A DNA stretch of 64,000 bases from Salinibacterium sp. ZJ450 (GCF_011751885.2 NZ_CP061771.1:1240001-1304000); one strand, 5' to 3'. Shown: positions 26,333 to 34,268, counted from the stretch's first letter. Program-made: numbers and translations. Notes: generated by a model not told the origin, from the sequence alone.

Positions 26333-26827
26333 ATGTCTGATAGCACCGCACCAGGACCGCCCGGGTACCCGGTCCGCGACAGCGGCGATGCTTGGGTGGA
26401 AGGCCCGGACGGCCGCCGCTTCTGGGGACGCTTCGGCGCAGCCGGCCTACTGGCGTGGCACCGTGAGCTCGGCATCCTGATGCAGCACCGTGTGCAGTGG
26501 AGCCACTTCGGCGGCACCTGGGGGCTACCCGGCGGTGCGCTCAAGGACGGCGAGAGCGCCATCGACGGCGCACTGCGCGAAGCGCTCGAGGAAGCCGGAG
26601 TCCCCTCCGATGCGCTGAAACTGATCAGTACGTCGGTGTTCGATCTCGGCTTCTGGTCGTACACCACCGTCGTCGCCGAGGCCGTGCGCGCGTTTGAGCC
26701 GGTGATCAGTGACCCGGAGAGCGCGGAACTGCGCTGGGTGCCGATCTCCGACGTGGACGCCCTCCCGCTGCATCCGGGATTCGAACGTTCCTGGCCAGCC
26801 CTGCGCGATCAGCTGGACGGCAACTAG
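26333..26827 (+). CDS. NUDIX hydrolase
   Basis: A 164-residue hydrolase of an activated nucleotide, substrate not predictable. The NUDIX box reads GGALKDGESAIDGALREALEEAGV, matching GX5EX7REUXEEXGU with REALEE. The HFGGTWGLPGG segment before it is typical of small NUDIX proteins. The ATG at 26333 is preferred: TATCCT (26321-26326) lies exactly six bases upstream, a leaderless arrangement, and the preceding in-frame codons are not conserved-looking. Its stop overlaps the convergent GNAT gene by 4 bases. Confidence 0.88.
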   Translation: MSDSTAPGPPGYPVRDSGDAWVEGPDGRRFWGRFGAAGLLAWHRELGILMQHRVQWSHFGGTWGLPGGALKDGESAIDGALREALEEAGVPSDALKLISTSVFDLGFWSYTTVVAEAVRAFEPVISDPESAELRWVPISDVDALPLHPGFERSWPALRDQLDGN

Positions 26828-27414
26828 AGCTTCATGGTCATCACCGCCCGATCGGGTTTTGGTCGAGCCGTCACGGTGAACCCGGCACGCTGGAACAGGG
26901 TCACCGTTCCGACATAGAGCTCAGCGGATGGCGCACCCTGGCGTTGCGCAACATCCACCGGGTACCCCTCCAACAGCCGAGCGCCGCCGGCCCGCGCCTG
27001 CTCGATCACCGCGTCAAGCAGCGCGCCGCCGATGCCCCGCCGGCGAAACCCCACGCGCACCACGAAGCAGGTGACCGCCCAGACCGAGGCGTCATCCATC
27101 GGTTCCGGGCTGCCAGCCTGCACGATTTTCGAGCGCAGCAGCCGGCTGTAGTTCGGACGGGGCTCCACCGCGCACCAGCCGACGGCCTCGTCGCCGAGGT
27201 AGGCGATCACGCCGGGCGCCGGCTGACGGGTCACCTGCTCGCGCAACCTGGCGCTCGCGGCATCCTTGGTCATCGTTTTGAATTCCGCGTTCGGCATCTT
27301 GAACCACTGGCACCAGCACGAGGCGGGGTCGCCGCGGGTGCCGAATACAGCGCGCACGTCGTCCCAGGGAACTTCGGCCACCGAGACGGTGCGGAGTGCG
27401 ACATCCGTTGTCAT
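26824..27414 (-). CDS. GNAT-family N-acetyltransferase
   Basis: Predicted acetyl-CoA-dependent acetyltransferase of 196 residues. The acetyl-CoA loop is VRVGFRRRGIGGALLDAVIEQAR (motif RxxGIG), preceded by the strand VWAVTCFVV. An unusual N-terminal segment SCWCQWFKM with two cysteines is characteristic of a subgroup of uncharacterised GNATs. The ATG at 27414 has TATCGT on the same strand seven bases upstream, suggesting leaderless transcription; an in-frame GTG at 27423 is possible. Substrate unknown. Confidence 0.83.
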   Translation of the reverse strand: MTTDVALRTVSVAEVPWDDVRAVFGTRGDPASCWCQWFKMPNAEFKTMTKDAASARLREQVTRQPAPGVIAYLGDEAVGWCAVEPRPNYSRLLRSKIVQAGSPEPMDDASVWAVTCFVVRVGFRRRGIGGALLDAVIEQARAGGARLLEGYPVDVAQRQGAPSAELYVGTVTLFQRAGFTVTARPKPDRAVMTMKL

Positions 27415-27862
27415 GCCCATCACGATAGGGCAGGCCGCCGACAGCCCAGCAGGGGGTTCGGGCCGGGCGCACCATGGCGGTGGTGTCGGGTTCGGTGAAG
27501 CCGAATTGGCGGTACAGGTCGTGTGCGTCGCCGGTGAAGAGCGTCCAGCGGAAGTTGGCTCCCGGTCCCTCGTCGATCATCGCCGACACGATGCGCTTGC
27601 CCAGTTCGTTGCCGCGGTGCGCCGGCAGCACGAAGACGTCGGCGAGGTAGGCAAATCCCACGCCGTCTGACACGGCACGGGCGAAACCGACGAGAGCGTT
27701 GGTGCCCGCTTCGTACGCGCCCACGACTCGCCATGCGCCCTCAACCTGGCGCTCAACGTCGTCCCTGCTGCGGGAGCGGCCCCAGTACGCCTCGGTGGAG
27801 AGGAACTCCCACACCGTGTCAACATCGATTCGGTCGGGGTGGTCGCTCAGCTCATAGTTCAC
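27092..27862 (-). CDS. GNAT-family N-acetyltransferase with abnormal 3' end
   Basis: From the GTG at 27862 (TACGAT eight bases upstream) the first 135 codons give a clear small GNAT: YLADVFVLPAHRGNELGKRI is the acetyl-CoA loop and LYRQFGFTEPDTTAMVRP the usual C-terminal end. Members of this group normally stop here, near 27455. In this sequence no stop follows and the frame runs on for another 120 low-quality codons, overlapping the start of the neighbouring acetyltransferase by 323 bases. I infer that a small deletion removed the original stop. The true product end is unknown, and the gene may be impaired. Confidence 0.55.
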   Translation of the reverse strand: MNYELSDHPDRIDVDTVWEFLSTEAYWGRSRSRDDVERQVEGAWRVVGAYEAGTNALVGFARAVSDGVGFAYLADVFVLPAHRGNELGKRIVSAMIDEGPGANFRWTLFTGDAHDLYRQFGFTEPDTTAMVRPARTPCWAVGGLPYRDGHDNGCRTPHRLGGRSSLGRRARCIRHPRRPRLVLVPVVQDAERGIQNDDQGCRERQVARAGDPSAGARRDRLPRRRGRRLVRGGAPSELQPAAALENRAGWQPGTDG

Positions 27863-27917
27863 AACTATCGATCGTACGGTCGCGCTCGCGTGACCGACGT
27901 CCCCACCGCCACTTGCT

Positions 27918-28081
27918 TCATAGCTCGGTGAGCAGGCGACGCGCCCCCGGGCCCTCGTCGCCGAGCACGTCGCCGGGGTTGGTGTATGGGCACGCCGTGA
28001 GCGACAGGCATCCGCATCCGATGCAGTTCGCCAGATTGTCGCGAAGGGCGGCAACGTGCTCCCCGGCAGCAGCGCAGACGG
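27918..28081 (-). pseudogene. soxR remnant (C-terminal iron-sulfur part)
   Basis: The minus strand encodes the last 50 or so residues of a MerR-family redox sensor SoxR. The [2Fe-2S] cluster motif [12 protein letters not shown] is intact and the tail [15 protein letters not shown] is typical. The DNA-binding helix-turn-helix half (about 90 residues) is absent; the frame runs instead into a duplicated 31-base segment and an unrelated gene. It cannot act as a regulator. Confidence 0.85.
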
Positions 28082-28143
28082 TTCCGTCCGATACGACATA
28101 CAGCACATCCGGTTCCGTCCGATACGACATACAGCACATCCGG
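28082..28143. repeat. Two direct tandem copies of a 31-bp unit at a gene junction
   Basis: TTCCGTCCGATACGACATAC with the following 11 bases is present twice in a row with no mismatch (28082-28112, 28113-28143). It marks the point where the soxR remnant meets the DUF4440/SnoaL remnant. Confidence 0.93.
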
Positions 28144-28317
28144 TTCATCACCCCGGATGTCGCCCTCACCAGCGTGGACCAGGAGTACCTCACCGCCGAC
28201 GGAACACCCTTGTCGCCTCGCCAGCTCGGCCGACCAAGCTACGTGTGGGTTCGCGCGGACGGTGATCGGCGCATCATTTCCGGGCAGAACACGACCTTTT
28301 CGGACGCGAGCCGCTGA
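28132..28317 (+). pseudogene. SnoaL-like/DUF4440 protein remnant (C-terminal half)
   Basis: The plus strand reads [20 protein letters not shown] through YVWVRADGDRRIISGQNTTF to a stop at 28315-28317. This is the C-terminal half of a SgcJ/EcaC or DUF4440 family protein, a small alpha+beta cone fold. The N-terminal half and the start codon are missing, lost at the 31-bp tandem duplication shared with the soxR remnant. Confidence 0.75.
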
Positions 28318-28364
28318 CCCGCAACCCTTTGCTTGCACGGTGGGCACGGCACAGCGTGCGCGTC

Positions 28365-29174
28365 TCACGCGCTCCCAGCTAGCCGGGTCGCGACTTGTAC
28401 CGCTGGCGCGAACATATCGGCCCAGACGGGCGCCTTCTCCGGCGCCAGCAGGTGGTCGGCGACGGCCCGGAAGATCAGTGCGCGGATGAGGAGCTGCGGA
28501 AAGTCCGAGCCCTCTTCGGCGGCGGTCTGCGTCATCAAGGCGGTGTCGGCGCCGCGGAACACCACGGCATCGGCAACCACTACGGCCGACGCGTAGGCGG
28601 CCGGCCGCCAGTACGGCGAGAAATCGATTATCGCCGGTGGGAGATTCGGCGCGAGCAGCACGTTGTCGGTGAGATCGCCGTGGATGAGCTGCGCGGCCAA
28701 CGCCACCGGCTGGCGGGAGGCGAGCAAAGCGGCCAGATGCGGGAGTGCTGCGGACTCGGCGAGCTGGTCTTCATCCCACGCGACGCGATCAGCCCGCGCC
28801 CACGAGTCATCACGTCGATTGAGGAGCGACGGCCGGTAGTGGTGCTGAAGGTGTCGGTGCAGGGAATGACCGGCGGCCATGATCTCTGGCCAGAGTCCAG
28901 ATGAGGGAGCGCCCGGCAGGTATGGGTACGCGGTCCATCCGTCCACGATGAGCCGTCCGTCGCGTGCCCGGAGCGGGGGCGCGACGCGGACATCCGCAGC
29001 CCCGTCGAGATCGATCAGCACGGACTCCTGCCACTCGAGTTCCTCGGGCGACATGTCGAGCGGCTTGAGAACCAGGGCGCCGGAGCGCCAGGTTCTGCCG
29101 TGACCGCTGAGGAAGGGCACCGGCGAAGTGCTCGCGCCGAAAGCGTCGAGGACGGTCGGCGGTGGTCGATCCAC
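28365..29174 (-). CDS. Aminoglycoside-phosphotransferase-fold protein (actinobacterial TIGR02569-like)
   Basis: A 269-residue kinase-like protein. HGDLTDNVLL is the catalytic loop (HxDxxxxN) and AIIDFSPYWRP the Mg-binding segment, with the DFSPYWRP form typical of an uncharacterised actinobacterial group rather than of drug-modifying enzymes. The GTG at 29174 is chosen because similarity begins at VDRPPPTVLDAFG. Upstream in-frame codons look non-coding. No resistance phenotype can be inferred. It is a single-gene unit beside tRNA-Pro. Confidence 0.75.
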   Translation of the reverse strand: MDRPPPTVLDAFGASTSPVPFLSGHGRTWRSGALVLKPLDMSPEELEWQESVLIDLDGAADVRVAPPLRARDGRLIVDGWTAYPYLPGAPSSGLWPEIMAAGHSLHRHLQHHYRPSLLNRRDDSWARADRVAWDEDQLAESAALPHLAALLASRQPVALAAQLIHGDLTDNVLLAPNLPPAIIDFSPYWRPAAYASAVVVADAVVFRGADTALMTQTAAEEGSDFPQLLIRALIFRAVADHLLAPEKAPVWADMFAPAVQVATRLAGSA

Positions 29175-29309
29175 TTGGTCGCCCTTCTCGTCCCTCGGAA
29201 TGTCGATGGCTGCTGGTTTGATTTGAGCATGACAACCACGGCGGTTTCCACCCCGACTTTCCAGTCGGCCGCGGTTTCGCTCGCGGCATACGTCACCATC
29301 ACGCGGCAC

Positions 29310-29332
29310 TTGTCACGCGACGCTCGTGACAA
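29310..29332. promoter_or_regulatory. Perfect inverted repeat upstream of tRNA-Pro
   Basis: TTGTCACG and CGTGACAA are separated by 7 bases. The site lies 20 bases before the tRNA -10 hexamer TACTAT (29352-29357). It has the size of a dimeric repressor operator, but its protein is unknown. Confidence 0.4.
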
Positions 29333-29380
29333 AGTGCCCTCGGCTCTGCGCTACTATTGACAGGTTGCCGTTCGCGGTAG

Positions 29381-29457
29381 CGGGCTGTAGCGCAGCTTGG
29401 TAGCGCACCTGACTGGGGGTCAGGGGGTCGCAGGTTCAAATCCTGTCAGCCCGACCA
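29381..29457 (+). tRNA. tRNA-Pro (anticodon GGG)
   Basis: A 77-base cloverleaf with encoded CCA. Acceptor CGGGCTG/CAGCCCG pairs fully, the D-arm is GCGC/GCGC, the anticodon stem CCTGA/TCAGG encloses CTGGGGG giving anticodon GGG, and the T-arm GCAGG/CCTGT encloses TTCAAAT. TACTAT at 29352-29357 is a likely -10 element. The last 15 bases are repeated at 30739-30753 on the far side of the IS481-family element, and an integrase gene lies further downstream, so this is also a likely integration site. Confidence 0.97.
29443..29457 (+). repeat. Left copy of 15-bp target duplication of the IS element (tRNA-Pro 3' end)
   Basis: CTGTCAGCCCGACCA directly precedes the left IS end and recurs directly after the right end (30739-30753). 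It includes the tRNA 3' acceptor strand and CCA, so the tRNA stayed intact after insertion. Confidence 0.85.
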
Positions 29458-30738
29458 TGTCATGTCGCAGGACATCGTTCATAGATGTCGCAAGACATGG
29501 TTCACAAAACCCTCACTCTCCGGAGTGGGGGTTTTGTTGTTTCTGGGGTTGGTAGTCGCGGGTGGGGTCGAGGATCAGTTCGCGGAGCAGCTGTCCGGTT
29601 GTGGTGGCGATGACTCGGATGTGTCGGTCGTGGACGAGGACCTTGACGCGGGTGTGTTTGTGGGCGCGGCCGATTCCGATGTGGTGCAGCTTGGAGTTGT
29701 AACGCAGGGTGATTGAGCCGGTCGCGTCTACGCGGTCTTCGCGGATCCGCCAGTGCCCGTCGACGGTGCCGGAGGGGCCGGCTTTGCCGAGTGCGGCGTA
29801 GGCCTGGGCGGGTGTTTTCCGGTCCAGTGAGCGGTGCGGGCGCTGGGTGTTGTAGTAGTCCCGGAACTGGTCGAGGTGGTGTTGCAGCTCGGTGAGGGTG
29901 CTGGCGGGCGGCTGTTTGGCGAGCCAGTTCTTCATCGTCTGTTGGAACCGCTCGACCTTGCCCTGGGTTTGCGGGTGGTTGGGTCGGCCGTTCTTCTGGG
30001 TGATGCCGAGCAGGCGCAGGTCGTTCTCGAAGGCGTTCTTGCCGCCGCGGACGCGGGTGGTGAACACCAGCCCGTTGTCGGTCAGGGTGGAGGCGGGCGG
30101 CCCGTATTCTTCAACGTTTCGGCGGAAGTCGGCGACCACGATCTGGCCGGTGGTGACGCGGTTGGCGGTGACCGAGAGGGCGAGTCGGGAGTGGTCGTCG
30201 AGGAAGGTCAGGATCTCCACTCCGGTGGAGTCGGCCAGGTGCCAGTGGGTGAAGTCGGATTGCCAGGTCTCATTGGGCAGTTCGGCCTGGAACCGAGTGT
30301 ATGAGGAGCGCGGGCGCTTCCGGGGTTGCGGAGTGATGAGGTCGTGGCGGTCCAGGATTCGCCAGATCGTGGCGACCGAGGGAACGGTGTCGAATCGGGT
30401 GCTCAGGTGGAAGTGGATGGTGTGTGGGCCGGCGTCATGGCCTTGCGCGGTGAGCTCCCGGCGCAGTCGGAGGATCTCCGCTTCGATCTCCGGCTTGGTC
30501 TTGGTTGGGCTCCTTTTGGGCCGGCGGGAGCGTGGCTCGATGGCGTCCCAGCCTCCCTCGAGGTATCGCCGCACCAGGGTGTGCACCCATCGGGAGGAGA
30601 CGCCGTAGTCGCGGGCGACGTCGGCCTTTGACCGGCCCTCGAGAACGACACTGGTCACGATGATTCGGTTTTTCGTCACATCCGAGAAGTGTGAACGATG
30701 TCTTGAGACATAGATGAACTATGTCCTGAAACCAGGCA
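29458..30738 (-). mobile_element. Complete IS481-family insertion sequence
   Basis: A 1,281-bp element with one transposase gene. Its 48-bp terminal inverted repeats are 29458-29505 and 30691-30738; each contains CAGGACAT, GTTCAT and AAGACAT, and they differ at about ten positions. It is flanked by a 15-bp direct duplication. It separated tRNA-Pro from its terminator at 30757. Confidence 0.92.
29513..30679 (-). CDS. IS481-family transposase
   Basis: A 388-residue DDE transposase. The N-terminal helix-turn-helix (RSKADVARDYGVSSRWVHTL) binds the ends. The catalytic triad is visible: D142 in WQSDFTHW, D201 in LTDNG and E243 in GKVERFQQ. The length and all motifs are intact, so the element may still be mobile. 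The start follows the right terminal repeat by 11 bases. A second, degraded IS481-type transposase lies near 60 kb. Confidence 0.94.
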   Translation of the reverse strand: MTKNRIIVTSVVLEGRSKADVARDYGVSSRWVHTLVRRYLEGGWDAIEPRSRRPKRSPTKTKPEIEAEILRLRRELTAQGHDAGPHTIHFHLSTRFDTVPSVATIWRILDRHDLITPQPRKRPRSSYTRFQAELPNETWQSDFTHWHLADSTGVEILTFLDDHSRLALSVTANRVTTGQIVVADFRRNVEEYGPPASTLTDNGLVFTTRVRGGKNAFENDLRLLGITQKNGRPNHPQTQGKVERFQQTMKNWLAKQPPASTLTELQHHLDQFRDYYNTQRPHRSLDRKTPAQAYAALGKAGPSGTVDGHWRIREDRVDATGSITLRYNSKLHHIGIGRAHKHTRVKVLVHDRHIRVIATTTGQLLRELILDPTRDYQPQKQQNPHSGE

Positions 30739-30753
30739 CTGTCAGCCCGACCA
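30739..30753 (+). repeat. Right copy of 15-bp target duplication
   Basis: CTGTCAGCCCGACCA, identical to the last 15 bases of tRNA-Pro at 29443-29457, borders the right IS end. Confidence 0.85.
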
Positions 30754-30756
30754 AAG

Positions 30757-30784
30757 GTCCCGGAAACTCAAGGGTTTCCGGGAC
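30757..30784 (+). terminator. Original tRNA-Pro terminator, now displaced by the IS
   Basis: GTCCCGGAAAC and GTTTCCGGGAC form a perfect 11-bp stem with a 6-base loop, followed by TTTCT. It lies 4 bases after the duplicated tRNA end, where a tRNA terminator is expected. Confidence 0.85.
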
Positions 30785-30931
30785 TTTCTAGGTTGTGAGA
30801 TTTGATCCAGTCATCGAAAACCTCATCAAAAACCCCCCTTCGCGGCGCTTCGGCGGCACCACGGTCTGGTAGCCCGGCGTCGGTTCCAGTTGTCTCTGGT
30901 CTCTGCGGTGGGCTCGTCGTACCTAGTCGAT

Positions 30932-31162
30932 ATGGACGCCGACACCGCATCGAACCACTGGGGGCTCGAGCCCCTGCTCGACGTGACCGAGCTGGCGGCG
31001 TATCTGGGTGTGCCGGTCTCAACGGTCTACGACTGGCGCACGCGCGGTCTCGGCCCGCGCGCCTACCGCTTCGGCAAGCATCTCAAGTTCGCCGTCTCCG
31101 ATGTGCGGACATGGATCGAGCAGCAGCGCGAAGTGGATCCGCCCGAGGTAGCAGGACGGTGA
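30932..31162 (+). CDS. Excisionase-like helix-turn-helix protein
   Basis: A 76-residue protein. LLDVTELAAYLGVPVSTVYDWRTRGLGPRAYRFGKHLKF is the helix-turn-helix and wing of the HTH_17/MerR-like excisionase family, followed by VSDVRTWIEQQR. It probably controls excision by the adjacent integrase. It starts at the ATG after GTACCTAGTCGAT without a ribosome site. It ends 4 bases before the integrase start, so the pair is an operon. Confidence 0.85.
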   Translation: MDADTASNHWGLEPLLDVTELAAYLGVPVSTVYDWRTRGLGPRAYRFGKHLKFAVSDVRTWIEQQREVDPPEVAGR

Positions 31163-31166
31163 CCCG

Positions 31167-32360
31167 ATGAGCCGCCCGCGCCTGACCATCGGCACGTTCG
31201 GCGAGATCAACTTCCAGCGCACGTCGGGCGGCAAGCTGACGGCACGCGCCCGCTACCGCGACTGGGACGGCAAGACCAGGCTTGTCCAGGCCACCGGCGA
31301 TACGCAGAAGAGCGCGGAACGAACGCTGAAGTCGAAACTCGCGGACCGCACGCTCTTCCAGCCGTCTTCCTCGATCCTTACCCCGGACAGCCTCTTCGGG
31401 GATCTCGTCGCCTACTGGCTGGAAGACCTCGATCTGGAAGACCGTCTCTCCAGGACGACGCGGCTGCTCTACGAGCGCAACATGCGCACGCTTGTGATGC
31501 CCGCCTTCCGCAGCCTTACTTTGCGCGAGATCGGCGTCGCCCGTTGCGACCACTTCCTCAAGCAGCTCGCGAAGCAAAGCTACAACCGCGCCAAGCAGGC
31601 CCGCGTCGTGCTGCGCTTGGCGCTCGGGCTTGCAGTACGCCACGAGGTGCTGCCGCGCAACCCGATGGATCACGTGTCCCGGCTCCACCGGCCAGCGCAC
31701 ACACCTGATGCGCTGACCCCGGTCGAGGTCAACGCGATTCGCCTGGCCATCGCGTACTGGGAAGCGGGCCGCTCGCCGTCCGGTCCGAAGCCCGACGGGC
31801 AGCTCAGCGCGATCGTGGAGGTCATGCTCGGCACCTCCGCCCGCATCGGCGAGGTCCTGGCCATCCGACGCCGCGACATCGACATCACCGGCGCGCCGCC
31901 GTCCATCCGCCTTGCCGGAACGATCGTCAGCCGACGAGACGAACCCACCATGCGGCAGGACCACCCCAAGACGGCCAAGTCTCGGCGGACGGTGGCAATC
32001 CCTTCGTTTACAGCCGAAGCGGTGCGCCGACGTCTGGCCCGGTCGGAGGATTCATCCCCCGACGCCTTGCTGTTCTGCAGCCGCGAAGGCACCCCTCTGT
32101 CGACGAACAACGTTCGCCGCCAATTGCGGCGTGTCATGGGCTTTGCAGGCATCACCGGGGTCACCCCGCACTTGTTCCGCCGCACGGTTGCGACCGTCAT
32201 CAATGAGCTGGCGGGCGTCGATCTCGCCGCCGAATTGCTCGGTCATACGGATCCGAAGATCACGATCCAGCACTACATCCGGCGGAACGAGATGGTCAGT
32301 CCCATCACCGCGGAGCTGCTCGATCGGGTTCTGGCGAAAGAAAAGTTGTCGGAAGAGTAA
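31167..32360 (+). CDS. Tyrosine-type integrase of the integrated element
   Basis: A 397-residue site-specific recombinase. Catalytic residues are R226 (TSARIGEVLAIRR), H335 and R338 (TPHLFRRTVAT), H360 (LLGHTD) and the nucleophile Y370 (IQHYIRR). A core-binding SAM-like domain covers about 75-165. Its place next to an excisionase-like gene and tRNA-Pro indicates that it integrates an element at that tRNA. It is distinct from XerD at 16.5 kb. Confidence 0.92.
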   Translation: MSRPRLTIGTFGEINFQRTSGGKLTARARYRDWDGKTRLVQATGDTQKSAERTLKSKLADRTLFQPSSSILTPDSLFGDLVAYWLEDLDLEDRLSRTTRLLYERNMRTLVMPAFRSLTLREIGVARCDHFLKQLAKQSYNRAKQARVVLRLALGLAVRHEVLPRNPMDHVSRLHRPAHTPDALTPVEVNAIRLAIAYWEAGRSPSGPKPDGQLSAIVEVMLGTSARIGEVLAIRRRDIDITGAPPSIRLAGTIVSRRDEPTMRQDHPKTAKSRRTVAIPSFTAEAVRRRLARSEDSSPDALLFCSREGTPLSTNNVRRQLRRVMGFAGITGVTPHLFRRTVATVINELAGVDLAAELLGHTDPKITIQHYIRRNEMVSPITAELLDRVLAKEKLSEE

Positions 32361-32409
32361 CGAACGCACAGTAACAAGCCCGGGTGCTTTAAGCCCGCTG
32401 AAATGTGAC

Positions 32410-33006
32410 TTAGTGATCCACAGTGAGCTGCGAGTAGAAGGCATCCTCCGCCGTGCGGCGCCGCGCGACGTCGTCGTGCACGAAGTGCACGAAGTCGTCG
32501 TCACGGTTGGTGATCGCGAATTCCTCGAGCGTCGGAACGGGATCTTCGCCGGGCCAAGCGGTCTGCCGTGTCGGTCGGTCGCGGTCGAGACGGGTGCCGC
32601 AGGCGGCAACCCAGTCGTGCAGCCGCTGCCGTGCGTCAGCGAAGTCGCGGTGCCAGCCGATCGGTGCTGATCCGTGCTGCTTCGGGTCGTACGCGCTCAG
32701 CCAGTGCTGTCGCAGCGCCGACAACTCCCAGATGAGCTCGGGATGCCGATGCCAAAGCGGTGGGATAACGCCCGCGCCGAGCCCGTAGGTGTGCCGCAGC
32801 CAGTTCACCCAGGCGTTCAGCTCCAGCCACTCGACCTGCGCTTCCTCGGCGGAGAGCAGGTTCCAGTTGATCGGTCGAGGGAACTCCGGGGCCTGCGCAT
32901 CGTCTTCGCCGTTGGGTGCGGCCATCGGCTCAGGCTCAGGCTCATCGGCCAGCGGTGGCTCGAAGTCAAAGCCGGGAATGGAGAGTGCGTCATCGTCGAG
33001 GGTCAT
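32410..33006 (-). CDS. Conserved element-borne protein (DUF4913-like)
   Basis: A 198-residue protein. The first 45 residues are acidic and proline-rich. The rest contains WVNWLRHTYGLGAGVIPPLW, HPELIWELSALRQHWLSAYD and LHDWVAACG, tryptophan-rich helices that resemble DUF4913 proteins carried by actinobacterial integrative elements. Function unknown. It starts 9 bases after the stop of the truncated ssb on the same strand, so the two were an operon. A GAGGCG site precedes the ATG. Confidence 0.65.
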   Translation of the reverse strand: MTLDDDALSIPGFDFEPPLADEPEPEPMAAPNGEDDAQAPEFPRPINWNLLSAEEAQVEWLELNAWVNWLRHTYGLGAGVIPPLWHRHPELIWELSALRQHWLSAYDPKQHGSAPIGWHRDFADARQRLHDWVAACGTRLDRDRPTRQTAWPGEDPVPTLEEFAITNRDDDFVHFVHDDVARRRTAEDAFYSQLTVDH

Positions 33007-33015
33007 CGCCGCGCC

Positions 33016-33345
33016 TCACAATGTGATCGGGCGGCTCGGCTTGGCCGAGGGCGCGGGATCGGGTGCAGGCTGCTCGGCCCCTGCACTCTGGCTGCGGCTG
33101 CGGTCGACCGTGTAGATCGACCGCGCGGCGTCATGTCCGAGGCGCTTGGCGACGAACTCCTCGCCGGTGATGGTCTGGGCGTCGCGCTCGTAGGAGTATG
33201 GGTGCACGTAACCCTCGGCGACGAAGTTGTCGCCCTTGGCGAGCTGCGCGAAGGCGCGCTCCGCACTCCGCCGATACATCACGAGGTCGTGGTAAGTGGT
33301 CTCTCCCTGCGTGAACGTGCCGTCTGAATTGCGATCGTAATGCTC
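33016..33345 (-). pseudogene. Single-stranded DNA-binding protein, 5'-truncated
   Basis: The minus strand encodes HYDRNSDGTFTQGETTYHDL, then the OB-fold segment AERAFAQLAKGDNFVAEGYV and a proline/serine-rich tail ending PITL. This is the C-terminal two thirds of an SSB of the type found on actinobacterial mobile elements. The first beta strands (the usual first 35-40 residues) are absent; upstream sequence instead belongs to the methyltransferase remnant on the other strand. The product would not form a complete OB fold. Confidence 0.75.
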
Positions 33346-34268
33346 TTGCCTTCTGGCGCAACGATCAGGCAGGTCGTGCAGGGCACGGGGAGCTCCGGGC
33401 AAAGACCTACTTGGAAGATGTAGCGAAGGGAGTGGTGCCAACAACGTTTTGGGCCTCCGATGATGATGTCGCGGAGTTGGAGCTCGGCGTCATGTCCTGG
33501 GCGCATGCGGAATCTGGTACCAGCGAAGTTGGGCTACGCGAACTGAATGCCGTAGTTGGCCGTGGACACGGATTCGATACGGTAAAGCCGCTCAAGCTCA
33601 TGCAAAAGATCATCCAGCTGTGGTGTCCTCCAACTGGAACCGTCGTTGATCCTTTCGCCGGGTCCGGAACGACGGGACACGCGGTTCTCGCGCTGAACGA
33701 GTCCGAAGGCGCCGATCGTCGTTTCATCCTGATGGAGCAGGGACGACCGGAGCGCGGCGATTCGTATGCCCGAACCCTCACTGCGCAGCGTCTGGCCAAA
33801 GTAGTCAGCGGAGACTGGTCCAATGGCAAGGGAAAACCAGTCGAGGGTGGCTTCGAGTTTCGACAGCTGACGAAGAATATTGATGCGCCGGCGCTCCTTC
33901 AAATGGAGCGAGAAGAAATGGTCGACATTGTCGTGTCGTCCTACTTTGACTCATCAAGGCGTCGAGGGCCGAACTTGGAGCGTGTGGGTGGCCCGGAGAA
34001 TCGCTATCTCGTCGCCAGGAACTCCGAGGACGAGGGCTTCTACCTTGTTTGGGGTGGATCAGAGAACAATGCCGACTTCGACGAAGACGTCTATGAGGCC
34101 TGCGTCGCTGAAGGGAACAACGCCGAGCTGAAGCCGAAGTACCACGTTTACGGGCGCTACAACTTGTTTTCTACGCCCGGCGTGCATTTCTATCAGATTC
34201 CAGACCGCATCCTCGCTGACTTCGGCTTAGACGTCCGGACTGAGGCCTATACCGAGGTGGAACGATGA
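33345..34268 (+). pseudogene. Type III restriction-modification methylase (Mod), 5'-truncated
   Basis: The frame is open from about 33315 and becomes Mod-like at AKTYLEDVAKGVVPTTFW. The AdoMet motif DPFAGSGTTGHAVL begins at 33648. In this beta-class of N6-adenine methylases the catalytic DPPY motif precedes the AdoMet motif, and it is missing together with the front half. A TTG at 33411 could start a 285-residue remnant. The stop overlaps the res start (ATGA). It joins the truncated ssb back to back, so one event probably cut both. Methylation activity is not expected. Confidence 0.8.

Noticed and set aside
28365-29174. Possible aminoglycoside resistance gene
   Set aside because: The fold motif HGDLTDN is present, but the DFSPYWRP form and the sequence as a whole fit an uncharacterised actinobacterial group, not known resistance enzymes.
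29229-29360. A 43-codon frame before tRNA-Pro (MTTTAVSTPTFQSAAVSLAA)
   Set aside because: No ribosome site, no convincing -10 spacing, and it covers the palindrome and the tRNA promoter. It may be a remnant, but coding is not supported.
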